Source: Holothuria scabra (lineage: Eukaryota; Echinodermata; Holothuroidea; Aspidochirotida; Holothuriidae). From it: a DNA stretch of 64,000 nucleotides. Below the pieces are notes generated by a model. It had not been told where the DNA came from. It ran no database searches and saw only the letters and a program-made list of their open reading frames with translations. A program made the translations under genes and the position numbers. Positions 19,466-29,765 of the stretch are shown here, piece after piece; the stretch's first letter is position 1, and every line of letters begins with the position of its first letter. The stretch spans positions 30,076,046 through 30,140,045 of the forward strand of contig CM074179.1 of assembly GCA_037179385.1 (NCBI GenBank), given 5' to 3'.

Positions 19466-20229
19466 ATTTCTCAAATTTTCATCGTCGTATACATTGAGTC
19501 AAGGAGGTAATGCATAATTAAAATGATCATCTTGTTACTAAAATTTTCCCCTTTTTTCTTGATATTTCACGTAGTGAAATCGCCACAGTGGTATATATTG
19601 AGAACCATTGCTCCTTGTCAGACTTCTGTCCAAATAGGGATGGGAAAAGTGCAAATGCAGGGGGGGGGGGGTACTGCACTATTTCTGGCAAGTTAATATT
19701 GGCTCACACCACGCCCGAAGACCATCCCAAAAAATCACGCCTGAAAGCAACAGCACGCCCGAAGGCAACATCACTTCAAAAGCAATGGGCAAATACAGGT
19801 ACACCTTGCCGGAGGGTGCCCCAGAGGTAGTTGTGGCAAAGGATAGCCTCATTATTCCCGCTTTCTAACAAACACCACAACCGGGTGCAGTTGACGTCGT
19901 ACCTCATAATTCCATCTTTACTTGCAATCACTTTCACTACCACTTTAGACCTGGTGGAGCATACGCCGCCAGAACAAAAGGGGAATTAAAGTAGTGCAAT
20001 TAAAGTAATGCATTTTAATCTGGGGAAAAACCTTGGCCAGTGCAATTAAATGTCTCAAACATTAACTCAGCGCAGATTTCTTTCGGCGCACTTCCCGGGC
20101 ATGAACGGGTTCATGCGATAATTTGCTCACTCTTGTCTGTATTTTTATCCTAAGATGTTCCTGTTGATTATTCCTTAGTTTTGATGGTGGTATGGGTTGC
20201 TTTGGTTTTGGCTGTGTTACGTTTGTCGG
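19466..20229. other. spacer with a small dispersed repeat
   Basis: 19,636-19,690 repeats the 18,912-18,965 segment, with a G12 run inserted at the GGGG position. Around 19,975-20,060 the words GCAATTAAA and AGTAATGCATTTTAAT recur. No gene is seen. Confidence 0.35.
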
Positions 20230-20465
20230 TCACGTAATCATCTGAATGTTCTGAGATGTTGTAGACTGCTCTGATGGTTTTGGGAATGTGTTATGGGCTT
20301 TGAGTGCCATCAGACATTTTGTGAGTGATGTGAGTAATGGGATTTGAAGGTGTCTCGAAGTGATGTTGTTTGAAGCTTTTTTTTTTTTCTCTGGATTTGT
20401 TTTTCCTTCGTCCATTTACGGCAGGTCCTGCTACTTGCAGGATGATGGTCCTGGAAATTGTTGCA
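20230..20465 (-). pseudogene. I/Nimb-like LINE ORF1 fragment
   Basis: The minus strand reads NNFQDHHPASSRTCRKWTKE, then KQIQRKKK and, past a frame change, FPKPSEQSTTSQNIQ. This parallels the ORF1 at 23,690-23,960 (CQGSHPANS.ACPKWAEEKQI...FPKPSEQPTTSKAMQ), so it is a relic of the gag-like protein just after its zinc knuckles. The A9 run at 20,382 is a likely slip site. Confidence 0.65.
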
Positions 20466-20535
20466 TCGTTAGTTAGACAAGATTTAACGACACACCAACA
20501 CGGATGTGTTATCTTGGAGTCTTCTTACAGGTTTC
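20466..20535 (-). repeat. I/Nimb-like LINE 3' end
   Basis: On the minus strand this reads AACACATCCGTGTTGGTGTG, then TCGTTAAATC and TGTCTAACTAACG, the conserved 3' tail of this LINE family ending in a TAAC-type repeat. It abuts the ORF1 fragment at 20,465, so two insertions, or a rearranged copy, meet here. Confidence 0.7.
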
Positions 20536-21100
20536 ACTGATATATCCCACACGTACACATACATAGAGTCTGTGAGCTAAAGTGAAATGTGTTCCTGTAT
20601 TAAATATTCAGACAGTCTGATGATGTTGCAAATTATCCAGTTTTAGAATGCAAAATCAATTTCAACTCCTCTCACCCCATCACCGAGGCCACCAAGATTC
20701 TATAGTACGAAATAAGGCCATCAAGCAAACGAGTGTGGAGACTACTGACCTAGCGATTCAAGCCATTTAGGCTCCTTTAAGGTTCTGAAAGCATTACAAG
20801 TATGTGCCAAAAATCAGTGCAAATGATAGTGGCTGCTCCAATCCCAGATTAATGTGCACCATTTTCTTTCCAAGCATTATGTCAGGAGGATAGTGATTTA
20901 TCAACTACCATTATAGTTTTACAATGCGTCATTAGTTGCCAGTGATAATCTTACTTCTGGATAACACCTGTGGCATTTGCAACAAAAGCTCTGAAATGTC
21001 TTGGGTGGATGAACTCCACCGTTGGTGCATTTGGATATTTGTTTAGGCTATATGTTCATCAGGTACCTTGAAGACTCGCATTTTCGTCCTTACAGTAGAG
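20536..21100. other. spacer without recognised gene
   Basis: I see no coding motif, RNA gene or inverted-repeat element in this stretch. Confidence 0.3.
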
Positions 21101-21104
21101 CGCT

Positions 21105-21330
21105 GATCTTTATCGCCCCCCCCCCCCCCCACCCGCCCTGTGGTTTCGGGGATATAGAATTGGCCCGCTCCTTTCTCAGCATGTCGTAAAAGGCGACTAA
21201 CAGGGACGACTCGTTTGCCGTGAGTCGCGACCCGTGTCGGTGGAGGAGAGGGTCCTGGTGGTTGAGTTAAGGCCATAACTGCGGTTTGGTACTTGCAACA
21301 TACCACTTTGGACTCAAATTCACCTAGTCG
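21105..21330 (+). repeat. SINE-like conserved core
   Basis: After a C12 run the sequence GATATAGAATTGGCCCG...CATGTCGTAAAAGGCGACTAACAGGGAC is followed by GGCCATAACTGCGGTTTGGTACTT. Both blocks recur in degenerate form at 31,047-31,080 and 31,405-31,460. The TGTCGTAAGAGGCGACTAAA-type word resembles, from memory, the conserved central domain of widespread metazoan SINEs. I cannot find a clean tRNA head here, so the SINE label is tentative. Confidence 0.35.
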
Positions 21331-21404
21331 GTAGGTTGAATAGGCCTGGTTCAACCAATCGGCTGGTGGTGTCCTGCAAACGTATTGCAAGAGGTTTCAG
21401 GAGG

Positions 21405-21700
21405 ACGGAGCATGGGCGACAGATGCTGTATCCATCAGCTGGAAAGGCCTGGATGCTTATGCGTTCCCCCTCTGAGTCTCATTCCCAGGGTCATCTCCAA
21501 ATTCAAGACAACGGGCAATTGAAAACTTCTATGGATAGCCCCGTTCTGGCCCAGACAACCATGGTTCAGAACATTATCGGACCTTCTCATAGACCTACCC
21601 AGGCGACTTCCATTGGGGGGGGGGGGGTCTACTCACGCAAGGACCTCTGCATCATCAGGATCCCAAGTCCCTGCATCTGGTTGCATGGAAAATATCAGGC
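21405..21700 (+). pseudogene. DIRS RNase H C-terminus
   Basis: One frame reads TDAVSISWKGLDAYAFPPLS, then LIPRVISKFKTTGN and LWIAPFWPRQPWF, with LPLGGG near the end. This is the highly characteristic tail of DIRS reverse transcriptase/RNase H (AD..S..W.....AFPP). One stop (after GN) and a G-run at 21,616-21,626 disrupt it. Confidence 0.75.
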
Positions 21701-21704
21701 TTGG

Positions 21705-22732
21705 ACTCAGAAAGGCCTTTCTCTCCGGGCGGCACAATTGGCCTTCGGTAGCAGGCGTACCTCAACAGTGGCGACTTACGATTCGAGATTGGCCAAGTTC
21801 AAGACCTGGTGCGCCGACAAAAATGTCGATCCCAGTTCTGCCCCTCTACCAGTTGTAGCCGATTTTCTTACCACCCTCTTTGATGAGGGACTTAAGGTTA
21901 AAATGATTCGGAACTACCGTTCTGCTATATCTGCAGTTCACCAGGGCTTTGAGGATGGTTCCTTGGTTGGGGACAATGCAGCTCTAGCCCAACTCATTAA
22001 AGGGATGTCCATCCATAGACCCATTCGGCGGGTTTTTGGCTCCATTGTGGTCCATGAATGCAGTACTGAGGGTGCTAGCAGATGCCCCTTACGAGCCTTT
22101 ACATAAGGCTTCTCTGGAACATCGCACGGTTAAGACTTTATTTCTCGTCTAAGCGGTTACGTCCTGACGAAGGATTTGTATTCAAGCGCTTACAACCAAA
22201 CCGGGTCATATTCGCTTTGAACCACATGGTGTACGGCTGGTGCCCGATTTAGATTTACTTCCAAAGAATCAGACTCTGGACTTTGTGCCAGGGGATCTTT
22301 TTATACCCACAATGTCCTCGGGATCCTCCATCACAGAGGATAAGGTTTGGTGTCCTGTGAGAGCGCTTAAATGGTATTTGCACAGAACTGAGAAACTTCG
22401 GCAATCAGAAAGATAATTCATTCTTCCTAGACGTCCACACACCCCCAGCATCTAAGACAACAATTTCAAGGTGGTTAGTTGATTTAGTGTCACCACATGC
22501 ACTCTCACGCCCCCGCGCTTATGATATCTTCGGACTGGCCACCTCTCGGGCTCTTTTTGCAGGTGCAAATGTGTCAGATATTCTGGAGGCTGGAGCTTTG
22601 AAAACCCCCTCCACCTTCGTACCCCGTTATCTGTCAGACACATTGGCAGCAGACGCAGCTTTTGGCCGTGCGGCCCCGGGCATCGTTCCTCCGACCGCAG
22701 TGACGATGCTACTCCAGTCTGTGCGATAGTAG
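21705..22732 (+). pseudogene. DIRS tyrosine recombinase, decayed
   Basis: The first frame (to 22,106) reads SRRTSTVATYDSRLAKFKTW, then PLPVVADFLTTLFDEGL and IRNYRSAISAVHQGF, the N-terminal core-binding domain. The catalytic domain is scattered over other frames and ends in RPRAYDIFGLATSRALFAGA, VSDILEAGALKTPSTFVPRY and LSDT (22,508-22,660). The expected HDIR box (His, Arg) has become YDIF, so two catalytic residues are gone, while the nucleophile Tyr in RYL remains. Integration of a circular DNA intermediate would be its normal role. This copy cannot work. Confidence 0.8.
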
Positions 22733-22826
22733 TGTGGGAGACAGGTAAGGAAGGGGGTGTAGTGAATACCCCAGAACAGTTTGGGTATTCGGTAACAGCC
22801 GACTTATGTCTCCCACACTACGTCCC
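22729..22826 (+). repeat. DIRS hairpin / internal complementary region
   Basis: AGTGTGGGAGACA (22,731-22,743) is the exact reverse complement of TGTCTCCCACACT (22,807-22,819), giving a stem around a 63-base loop that also contains GAATACCCC/GGGTATTC. It lies at the end of the recombinase frame, as expected for the internal repeat region of a DIRS element. Confidence 0.7.
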
Positions 22827-23507
22827 GCCTCCCGCCCCGCACGCTTCCGGGGGAGGTTGGCCAGTCGTGCACGATAATCAGGGGGGGTAAAGAAAAAACC
22901 TGCCTCTCTCCTCCCCGTCGTGCTTTCCAACAAAAGGGGGACACTCGACGTTTTGGTACACCTTAGGATCCTTCAACTCAGCTGGACACCAGCCTTGCAG
23001 TAGGAGACGAGGGGGATCCAGGCCAACTCAACTAAGAGGCCTCCCCATGAGATGGTGAGATTTTGCTCCATTTTTGTTCCTTTTTGAGGAAACCGTAATA
23101 CTAGTTAGTTTGTGCATGGAAGTAGGGTTGTATGTTTGTGTATAATATAATAGTAACTTGAATATTACTCAACCACATACATGTCAACGCTTTTATCTCT
23201 GTAGCAGCAGCACGCCCTCTGTGGGGGACTGCCCAGTTCGTCGGCCCTTTCCCCACTTGGTCTTTGTGACCTTGTGGGGTGAGGGCCGCCTACCTGGTCA
23301 GTCTTGTTTCCTCTTGAACTCTCCCTCAATCGGCAGTGAACCAAAGAGGACGATCGCTAATTGGGGTCGAGTTCAGGAGTTCAGGCCACAGAGGGCGCTC
23401 GGTGCGATTTTCTGCCGGTTCTAGCACTGGGGCGAGGCCAGTGCGATAGTAGTGTGGGAGACAGGTAAGTCGGGTGTTACCGAATACCGAAACCAATAGA
23501 GTTCTGG

Positions 23508-23990
23508 GGTATTTGCAGGTCAAGGTTGAGATGTACATCCCCAACCCTGTCCGCTGCTTTAACTGTCAGCGGTATGGCCACTACAAGTCCTATTGTAGGA
23601 GGCCAACAACCTGTGAAAAATGTGGGCAAGAGGGACATGCCAGTGACACATGTGAGGAGTCACCACGGTGCTGCAATTGTCAGGGCTCTCATCCTGCAAA
23701 TAGCTAGGCTTGCCCAAAATGGGCTGAAGAAAAACAGATCCAGAAAATGAAGACCTCAAATAACATCACCTACAAAGAGGCTAGGGACACCTACAAATCG
23801 CAGGACTCACAGCTCAAGAGCTATGCTGGAGCTGTGAGAACTGCGATGGCGTCTGCTGCAACCCAAACTGAAATGACTTGGCCCAGGGGCAGCAGCTTTC
23901 CGAAGCCCATTACACTAAACTTTCCGAAGCCATCAGAGCAGCCTACAACATCTAAAGCTATGCAGACGATGACAATCGATTGCAATCGAT
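23508..23990 (+). pseudogene. I/Nimb-like LINE ORF1 with three zinc knuckles
   Basis: The frame reads YIPNPVRCFNCQRYGHYKSY, where the CCHC knuckle CFNCQRYGHYKSYC begins. A second knuckle, CEKCGQEGHASDTC, and a third, CCNCQGSHPANS.AC, follow. A stop at 23,705 falls inside the third knuckle, and the frame resumes with KSYAGAV and FPKPSEQPTTS. Three adjacent knuckles are typical of I/Jockey-type ORF1 proteins, which bind the element RNA. The N-terminus is missing. Confidence 0.85.
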
Positions 23991-24019
23991 TACGATTATT
24001 GATTACGATTACCCCAAGC

Positions 24020-24879
24020 CTGGCTTCCTCGGATTTATGCCTTTTGAATGATAGGTCCTGCACCTACATTCACCCAGCCTCTGGGTCTCGTTCAGCAATT
24101 GACCTCTCAATCTGCTCTGCAATTCTGATGGACCTTCAGTGGAGAGTCAATGACGACCAATGTGGAGGTGAGCACTACCCCTCCCCCCCCCCCTCCTTTA
24201 TTAGATATTGTCTACCCAATGCCCGAAGAAAGAGTCCCCAGGTGACGGCTCCAAAAAGCCGACTGGTCTGAATTTAGGCATCTCTGCCAAAGGGAGATCG
24301 TCAGGGATGCTTTTGAAGATGTTGAAGACAAGACCTCTGCAAGTCCACGTAGTAAACACAAGCCGTGAATTAACACGGATTGTGAAGAAGCGATCAAAGA
24401 TCGCAAAAAGGCCCTTATTATTATTATTTTTAATAAATACCCAAACAATGTTAACCTAAGTATCTAAACGCCCATGCCAAAGCACGGCGCATCATCAAAT
24501 CTAGCAAACGGGAGTCGTGGAAACAGTACACAGTACACATCTACGCTGAATTCAAATACTCCTGTCTAAAAAGCATGGGATATGGTTAGGAAAATAAGTA
24601 GAAAGCAGGTACGGTCCTCCTTGTCCCACATAACCAAACCAGACGGTAGCAAATGCACAGAAACGACAGACATTGCCAATCTACTTGCCGATGTGTTCGA
24701 ATCGAACTCCTCAAGCAGTCCACTATTCCCAGACCTTCCAAAGGTTCCAATATACCATTGAAGAACAGAAAGTGAACTTCACCTCGGATAACTCTGAGGA
24801 CTATAACAGCCTCTTTCACATCACGGAACTACGCATTGTCCTCGAGAGAAGCAGGGGCACTGCTACTGGGCCAGCTGAA
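24020..24879 (+). pseudogene. I/Nimb-like LINE endonuclease C-terminus and RT linker
   Basis: LCLLNDRSCTYIHPASGSRS continues into AIDLSICS, the endonuclease C-terminal block, with GGEHYP where GSDH(F/Y)P is normal. After the poly-C frameshift the reading continues in other frames as PRWRLQKADWSEFRHLCQRE, DCEEAIKDRKKAL, KARRIIKSSKRESWKQYVS and LADVFESNSSSSP, the usual linker between endonuclease and RT. It is interrupted at GPAE by the MITE. Confidence 0.75.
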
Positions 24880-25120
24880 AACAAATTCCATTTTCAAATG
24901 GATTTTCCATCCCAAAATGAACAGCTGTAAATGTATCATATCACACTTATCTTCTGTATTTTTGAGCAAATGCTGAAAATTTCAGTGGTTAATACTGGTA
25001 GGGTATGGAAAAATTGAAATATTTAGCTTTTACACCAGAAAAATGGACAGGAGCTGTATTCCATCATAGAAATTAAAAAAAAATGGATTTTGGAAATCCA
25101 TTTTGAAATTGGATGTTGTT
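24880..25120. mobile_element. 241-bp MITE with ~30-bp TIRs and TGAA target duplication
   Basis: The left end AACAAATTCCATTTTCAAAT and the reverse complement of the right end, AACAACATCCAATTTCAAAA, are clear inverted repeats that continue through TGGATTT(T)CC. TGAA flanks the element on both sides (24,876-24,879 and 25,121-25,124). It contains no coding sequence. Removing it with one TGAA restores the LINE frame from GPAE directly into VHYQFLKHLP, which confirms the boundaries. The 4-bp duplication does not by itself identify a superfamily. Confidence 0.85.
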
Positions 25121-26539
25121 TGAAGTTCACTATCAGTTCCTCAAACACCTCCCGGATAACTCTTACCGAGTGCTTTTAGATATTTTTAATGATATATGGG
25201 AACATGGCAACTTTCCAGATGCTTGGCGGGAAGCCACTATCATTCCCATCGCTAAGCCGGGTAAAGACCCGACAAATCCTTCAAACTACCGTCCTATTTC
25301 CCTTACTAGTTGCCTATGCAAGACGTTTGGACTTATGGTTAATACCCGTCTGATTTGGTTCCTGGAAACCAACAACCTCATTACTACTTTCCAAAGTGGC
25401 TTTCATCGTGGCCGCAGCACAACTGACCAGCTCGTGCGTTTGGAATCGACAGTTCGTGATGGCTTTGTTCGCGGACACCATGTGGGGTCGGTATTTTTCG
25501 ACCTGGAGAAGGCATATGATACGGCATGGAAGTATGGCATCCTAAAGGACTTACACAGTGCGGGCCTGAGGGGAAGAATGCAGCTTTTCACTGAAATTTT
25601 CGTCAAAGATCGTGTTTTTCGAGTCCGTGTGGGTAGCGTTTTTTTTTTTTTTCAGAGCTCCATAACCAGGAGATGGGTGTCCCTCAAGGCAGCATACTAT
25701 CAGTTACTCTTTTTATTATAAAAGTTAACAGCATCGCCGATGTGGTTAACACTGGGATTGAGAAGTCTTTGTTTGAAGATGACTTCTCTATTACCTGTTC
25801 CTCAAGGAACATCAGGTCAATAGAGAGGCAAATGCAAAACTGCCTCAGTAAGATCCAGCAATGGGCTGACAAAAACGGATTCCATTTTTCTCGAAGAAAG
25901 ACGGTTTGTATGCACTTTTGCAACCGGAGAGGTGCACACTGCGACCCAGACCTGAATTTGAACGGTGTTCACATCCCAGTTGTTCCACAGACAAAGTTCT
26001 TAGGCCTTGTACTTGATAGCAAGCTCAACTTCAAAGCCCATATTGAGCATCTGATGCGGAAGTGCCAGGGAGCGCTTAACCTGTTGAAGGTTGTCTCAAA
26101 GATGGACTGCGGCGCTGACCGTCCCGTTTTTCTTAGACTTTACAGATCCTTAGTGAGATCCAAACTTGATTACGGTTGTGTTGTTTTCAGCTCTGCACGC
26201 GAGTCATACCTCAAGAAACTCCTCCCCATCCAAAACCAAGGTCTTAGGATCTGTCTGGGAGCTTGCCGTACCTCCCCAGTGCAGAGTCTTTACATCGAAG
26301 CGAATGAAGCACCTCTCCATTTAAGATGGAAGAAGCTGTCACTCCAGTTTGCCCTCAAACTGAGGAGCGATAACCACAACCCGACCTTTGAAAAAACCTT
26401 CAACCATAAGTTCAGTGACGTATATATGAGGAAGCCGTCAGCTATACCTCCATTTGCTATTCGCGTTGGGGAAGATTTGCCACAAGCCCTGATTTTGTGG
26501 CACCGTTTTCGTTGCCCGCCACGCCACCTTGGAAGTTAG
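25121..26539 (+). pseudogene. I/Nimb-like LINE reverse transcriptase
   Basis: Two frames overlap at a T15 run near 25,645. The first carries FPDAWREATIIPIAKPGKDP, NYRPISLTSCLCKTF, FQSGFHRGRSTTDQL and FFDLEKAYDTAWKYGIL (RT motif A). The second carries MGVPQGSILS (motif B), the catalytic-site FEDDFSI where I-group elements usually have FVDD/FADD, and FLGLVLDSKLNF. The two catalytic aspartates are present, but the preceding Glu is unusual. Apart from the frameshift this is a well-preserved domain of about 470 residues. Confidence 0.85.
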
Positions 26540-27384
26540 ACAAACCAGTTATTGACCTTAGTTTAAGGAGATATGCAAAGAACTCAACAAATGAACTTGC
26601 GTTTCGTGCTAGCTTCAATGAGCTGAGGCAAAAGTATGATCAGTATCATGCAATCTATACCGACGGCTCCAAAGCCACCAACAGGGTTGCGGCTGCCGCA
26701 TCAAGTTGTGACACATCCTCGCAAATCAGACTACCGAATGATACATCGATTTTCACTGCCGAACTCCAGGCACTGAAGATGGCATTCGATATGATTGAGA
26801 AATGGATAAGCGACCGGTTTATTGTGTTCACAGACTCACTTTCAAGCCTTTTGGCACTTCAGGTCAATGAACTTAAACACCCTTTGGTAATAGATCTTCG
26901 TGAAGCTTGCTCGAACTTGGTTCATTTGCGGAAATCAGTTGTGCTTGCGTGGGTCCCTAGTCACGTTGGCATACCAGGGAACGAAAGAGCCGATACACTT
27001 GCTAAAGAAGCCCTTCAGATGGACGTCACTAACATCTGTTTGCCCCATAGCGACTACCGCGCTAACATCAATGGCTTCGTAATATCAAAATGGCAAGAAC
27101 TGTGGGGTTCCTTTCCCAAAAACAAATTGTATCGAGTCAAAGCTACGGCTGGAACTGGGGGAAATGGAGTCTTCAGTAAACGGAGGGATGATTTAGTCCT
27201 GACTAGGGCCCGCATCGGGCACACTTACCTTACCCACGGCTATTTACTTCCCGGAGATGAAAGACCATACTGCATACCTTGTGATTGTGCTGTCACCCTC
27301 AGTCACATTCTCCTTGACTGCAACGAATACTCCCTCATTCGCCAGAAATACTACACCGTACCCGACCAGAAAACCTTGTTTTAA
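26500..27384 (+). CDS. I/Nimb-like LINE RNase H and C-terminal zinc-binding tail
   Basis: The open frame of 295 codons carries an RNase H1-type domain with YTDGSK (first Asp, about 26,656), FTAELQALKMA (Glu), FTDSLSSLLAL (second Asp), and WVPSHVGIPGNERADTLAKE (third Asp with the conserved His). Then LTRARIGHTYLTHGYLL...CIPCDCAVTLSHILLDC forms the Cys/His tail of I-type LINEs. It would degrade element RNA in RNA-DNA hybrids. It is separated from the RT frame by one frameshift near 26,510. Confidence 0.9.
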   Translation, partial: APFSLPATPPWKLDKPVIDLSLRRYAKNSTNELAFRASFNELRQKYDQYHAIYTDGSKATNRVAAAASSCDTSSQIRLPNDTSIFTAELQALKMAFDMIEKWISDRFIVFTDSLSSLLALQVNELKHPLVIDLREACSNLVHLRKSVVLAWVPSHVGIPGNERADTLAKEALQMDVTNICLPHSDYRANINGFVISKWQELWGSFPKNKLYRVKATAGTGGNGVFSKRRDDLVLTRARIGHTYLTHGYLLPGDERPYCIPCDCAVTLSHILLDCNEYSLIRQKYYTVPDQKTLF

Positions 27385-27630
27385 CAAACTGATTCCTCTC
27401 TTATTCTTGGCTTTCTCTAGGAAAGTAAAATTTATAGAAATTCCTGATATGACTCCCGTCTTGCTGCTTTCTTTTTAAGTACAATTTGAGTCCCCCGTTT
27501 TTACATTTTTACTTTTTTAACTTTTCCCTTTTTTAGGTATGTTTACAATGTAACTGTCCACCTTGATGACACTATATAACACATTCGTGTTGGTGTGTCG
27601 TTAAACTCCATCTAACTAATTAACTAACTA
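27385..27630 (+). repeat. I/Nimb-like LINE 3' UTR and tail
   Basis: The untranslated region contains AGTACAATTTGAGTCCCCCG, then GTATGTTTACAATGTAACTG and the signature ACATTCGTGTTGGTGTGTCG before CTAACTAATTAACTAACTAAC. This 3' signature was used to find the other tails. The TAAC-type end fits I-group LINEs, which end in short repeats rather than poly-A. Confidence 0.8.
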
Positions 27631-27639
27631 ACAATTTAT

Positions 27640-28200
27640 CGGGACCTTCAGTCAAACATTGTAGTTCTGCCAAATCTGCAATTAAGAGGGTCCGACTTTG
27701 CAAGTCTGCTAATGTTGTCAACATTAGACTTGTCAAATGGTGTAGTCCTTGAGACATGATACTTCCATCTGGCATTAGGAACTTACAGAAAAGTGCTGGT
27801 CTTGCCTGATTAGCCTTTGGGAAACGATTAGGCGTGAGCTCACAAGAATGCTTCCAAAGGTGTGTCCGCACATAGTATCCAAGGCAGAAGTCGCATGGAC
27901 CGTAATCTTCATTAGAAGTAGGTATTGCTGGTCTGTAACAAACTGTCAAATTTTCTTGCCCTCACGGGGGACTTTGCAGTTGTGACTGTGAATCCCTTTG
28001 TTTCTGAGTAGTGTCATCTTTGACATTTGTTTTGAATCAGATTCACTTGTGATAGACTGCACTTCTACCTCATCAAAATGTTGATCTCTTGTATGTCTCT
28101 GAATCTGTGAAGTAGTGCTACAAAAGAAACACGGGAACGTTCTGGCAAATGTTCTCTTTCCATTCGATAAACTAGAGGAGCAATGCGAAATTTCCATATT
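27640..28200 (-). pseudogene. C2H2/C2HC zinc-finger protein fragment of uncertain family
   Basis: The minus strand reads RTFPCFFCSTTSQIQRHTRD (a C..C...H...H finger), followed by LLRNKGIHSHN. After a frame change at 27,948 comes DYGPCDFCLGYYVRTHLWKH with SCEL, a second CxxC...H...C unit. The order finger, LLRNKG..HN, then PC.(F/Y)C.G......LWRH..C matches, from memory, a family of uncharacterised proteins abundant in fish and invertebrates that is often associated with mobile elements. The frame continues for another 80 residues (LADLQSRTLLIADLAELQCL). One frameshift makes it a likely pseudogene. It lies between two LINE fragments. Confidence 0.55.
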
Positions 28201-28254
28201 GTTGCTGATGGTATTTGATGTAAATGCAGTCCTTTTTTTTTTTCACGTTCTCGT

Positions 28255-28445
28255 AGACGGTCATGAATTCTCCCATATTCGCCAGAAGTACTACGCCGTG
28301 CCCGACCTAAAAAATTGTTTGACAGGCAGATTCTTACCTTATTCTGGGACTTCTCAGAGAAGGTGGAATTAAGAGAAAATATTGACATGACTCGCTTTTG
28401 TTTTGACAATTGAGAGCAATGTAACCCCATCATATTGAGGACAAT
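28255..28445 (+). repeat. I/Nimb-like LINE C-terminal/3' fragment
   Basis: HEFSHIRQKYYAVPDLKNCL parallels NEYSLIRQKYYTVPDQKTLF of the main copy (27,325-27,380). The 3' UTR words TATTCTGGGACTTCTC and ATTGACATGACTCGC follow. It is a short tail of the same LINE family. Confidence 0.7.
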
Positions 28446-28449
28446 ATCC

Positions 28450-29765
28450 TTAACGTTAAAATTATGTCAAATTCTGTTAAATTTTCTTAAATGTTAGGAC
28501 AAAACGTGGAAGGATTGATGATAATAGGTTGCTCATTTTGTCACACCTACTATCCCATGCATTAAAAAATATACACACAAGCATTATAACCAGCACTGTA
28601 TCGGAGGTGGCATTTGTCAATACTACCATACCACCCGCTCTTGTACGCAACGTTTGATGAAAAATGACCCTTCAATCGCCCTTATGCGACAAAATGAAGG
28701 AAAGTGGAAAGCACTGTTTTCAAACATTACTAACATGGAACTTTATCACTCAGAATAATTTCAATCATTACAGCATCCAAGTTCTCTCGGGGTTTGAGTT
28801 AGGTCATATGAACACAAGCCCTCACAATGCGATTCAAATTCCTCGTGTCATATTTCGCACGAAGCTAATTGAACTGTGAACTTGGAGACTCGCTCTATTG
28901 TTGCATGTTTGACCGTTGCAACTAGTGCAACTTTCTGTTACCAAGTTAGTAAACATTTTACCGTGTTTGTTTCTTAACGCCAGATGGTTTACTCTGTTGT
29001 CAACCTACATCACATCTTTCCAATCCTACAGCTGCAATGAACGTTTTTTGTCAACTTTTATCGGCTGCCTTTTCGAGATATGAAGGGTTCATCCAGAATT
29101 GCGAACGGCAGGTTCGTTTCTTCTATTAGGTTAGATTACCATGGGCTAAAACTGACAAACAGTTGCTCTATCATATAAGCCACTGAAACATTCAGGACGT
29201 TTTGGCACGAGTTTTGGTAATGTTCGCTCACCATGAAATAACTATCAGCTGGGTATTAACTTTTCAGCATTCTGAAGTCTATTTAAGGACTTCTAATTTC
29301 ATAGTTAATCGACTTACTGCCTTTCATGGAAAGTAACAAAATCTTTTGTGTATAAATAAAAGAAAAACAACCAAAATAACCTGCACGACATCCTCCAGCT
29401 AAGGGTGTAATTATGTAGTTTTATGTTCCTCATAATAACCAGGCCCTGCACATTCTGTAATTTAATCTTGAAATCTGCAGTTTTCTAAAATCAGAGACGT
29501 TTTACCCCCCATGGTTCGCGTAGCACAAACCAAATTACGGTATGGAGTTTTTCCATTAACGTATGAACCACAGATAGTTTATAAGTCTTGTTAATAGTTG
29601 TTTTTATCTTGCCCCTTGTGGGTCTTTTGTTTAACAATTTCCTTTTTCTCTGTCCTTAAAAATCGGGTAGTATGAGCTCTTTCATTTCCATGCCCATCCC
29701 ACACGGTAAAACTAAAATCGTGTCCCTGTTCATCATATATTTTTTCCTTTACGTAAATAGACGGC
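28450..29765. other. AT-rich spacer; probable 3' UTR of the SLC16-like gene at its right end
   Basis: No family is recognised. The right-hand few hundred bases directly follow, on the minus strand, the stop codon of the transporter at 29,766, so they should contain its 3' UTR. I could not find a convincing AATAAA in minus sense, and the transcript end is undetermined. Confidence 0.4.

Larger units (their letters stand above)
21400..23490 (+). mobile_element. DIRS-type tyrosine-recombinase retroelement, 3' part
   Basis: The relic contains the C-terminus of a DIRS RNase H, then a tyrosine recombinase, then the split-repeat region. The 29-base block GTGCGATAGTAGTGTGGGAG + ACAGGTAAG occurs at 22,721-22,749 and again at 23,441-23,469. 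Between the copies, 22,784-22,821 is the reverse complement of 23,445-23,488. Such direct and inverted end repeats replace LTRs in DIRS elements, which integrate by recombinase and leave no target duplication. Everything upstream of RNase H is missing. Confidence 0.8.
23508..27630 (+). mobile_element. I/Nimb-like LINE with RNase H, interrupted by a MITE
   Basis: A 4.1-kb LINE copy runs from inside ORF1 to its 3' tail: gag-like zinc knuckles, the end of the endonuclease (its N-terminal part is deleted near 23,975-24,005), reverse transcriptase, RNase H, a Cys/His-type C-terminus and a 3' end CTAACTAATTAACTAACTAAC. A C-terminal RNase H places it in the I group. Homopolymer runs (C at 24,182-24,194, T at 25,639-25,653) coincide with frame changes. 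At least eight other tails or fragments of the family lie in this window (18.6, 20.5, 28.3, 30.1, 31.9, 32.1-32.6, 35.5, 44.2 and 49.5-50.4 kb). Confidence 0.88.
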
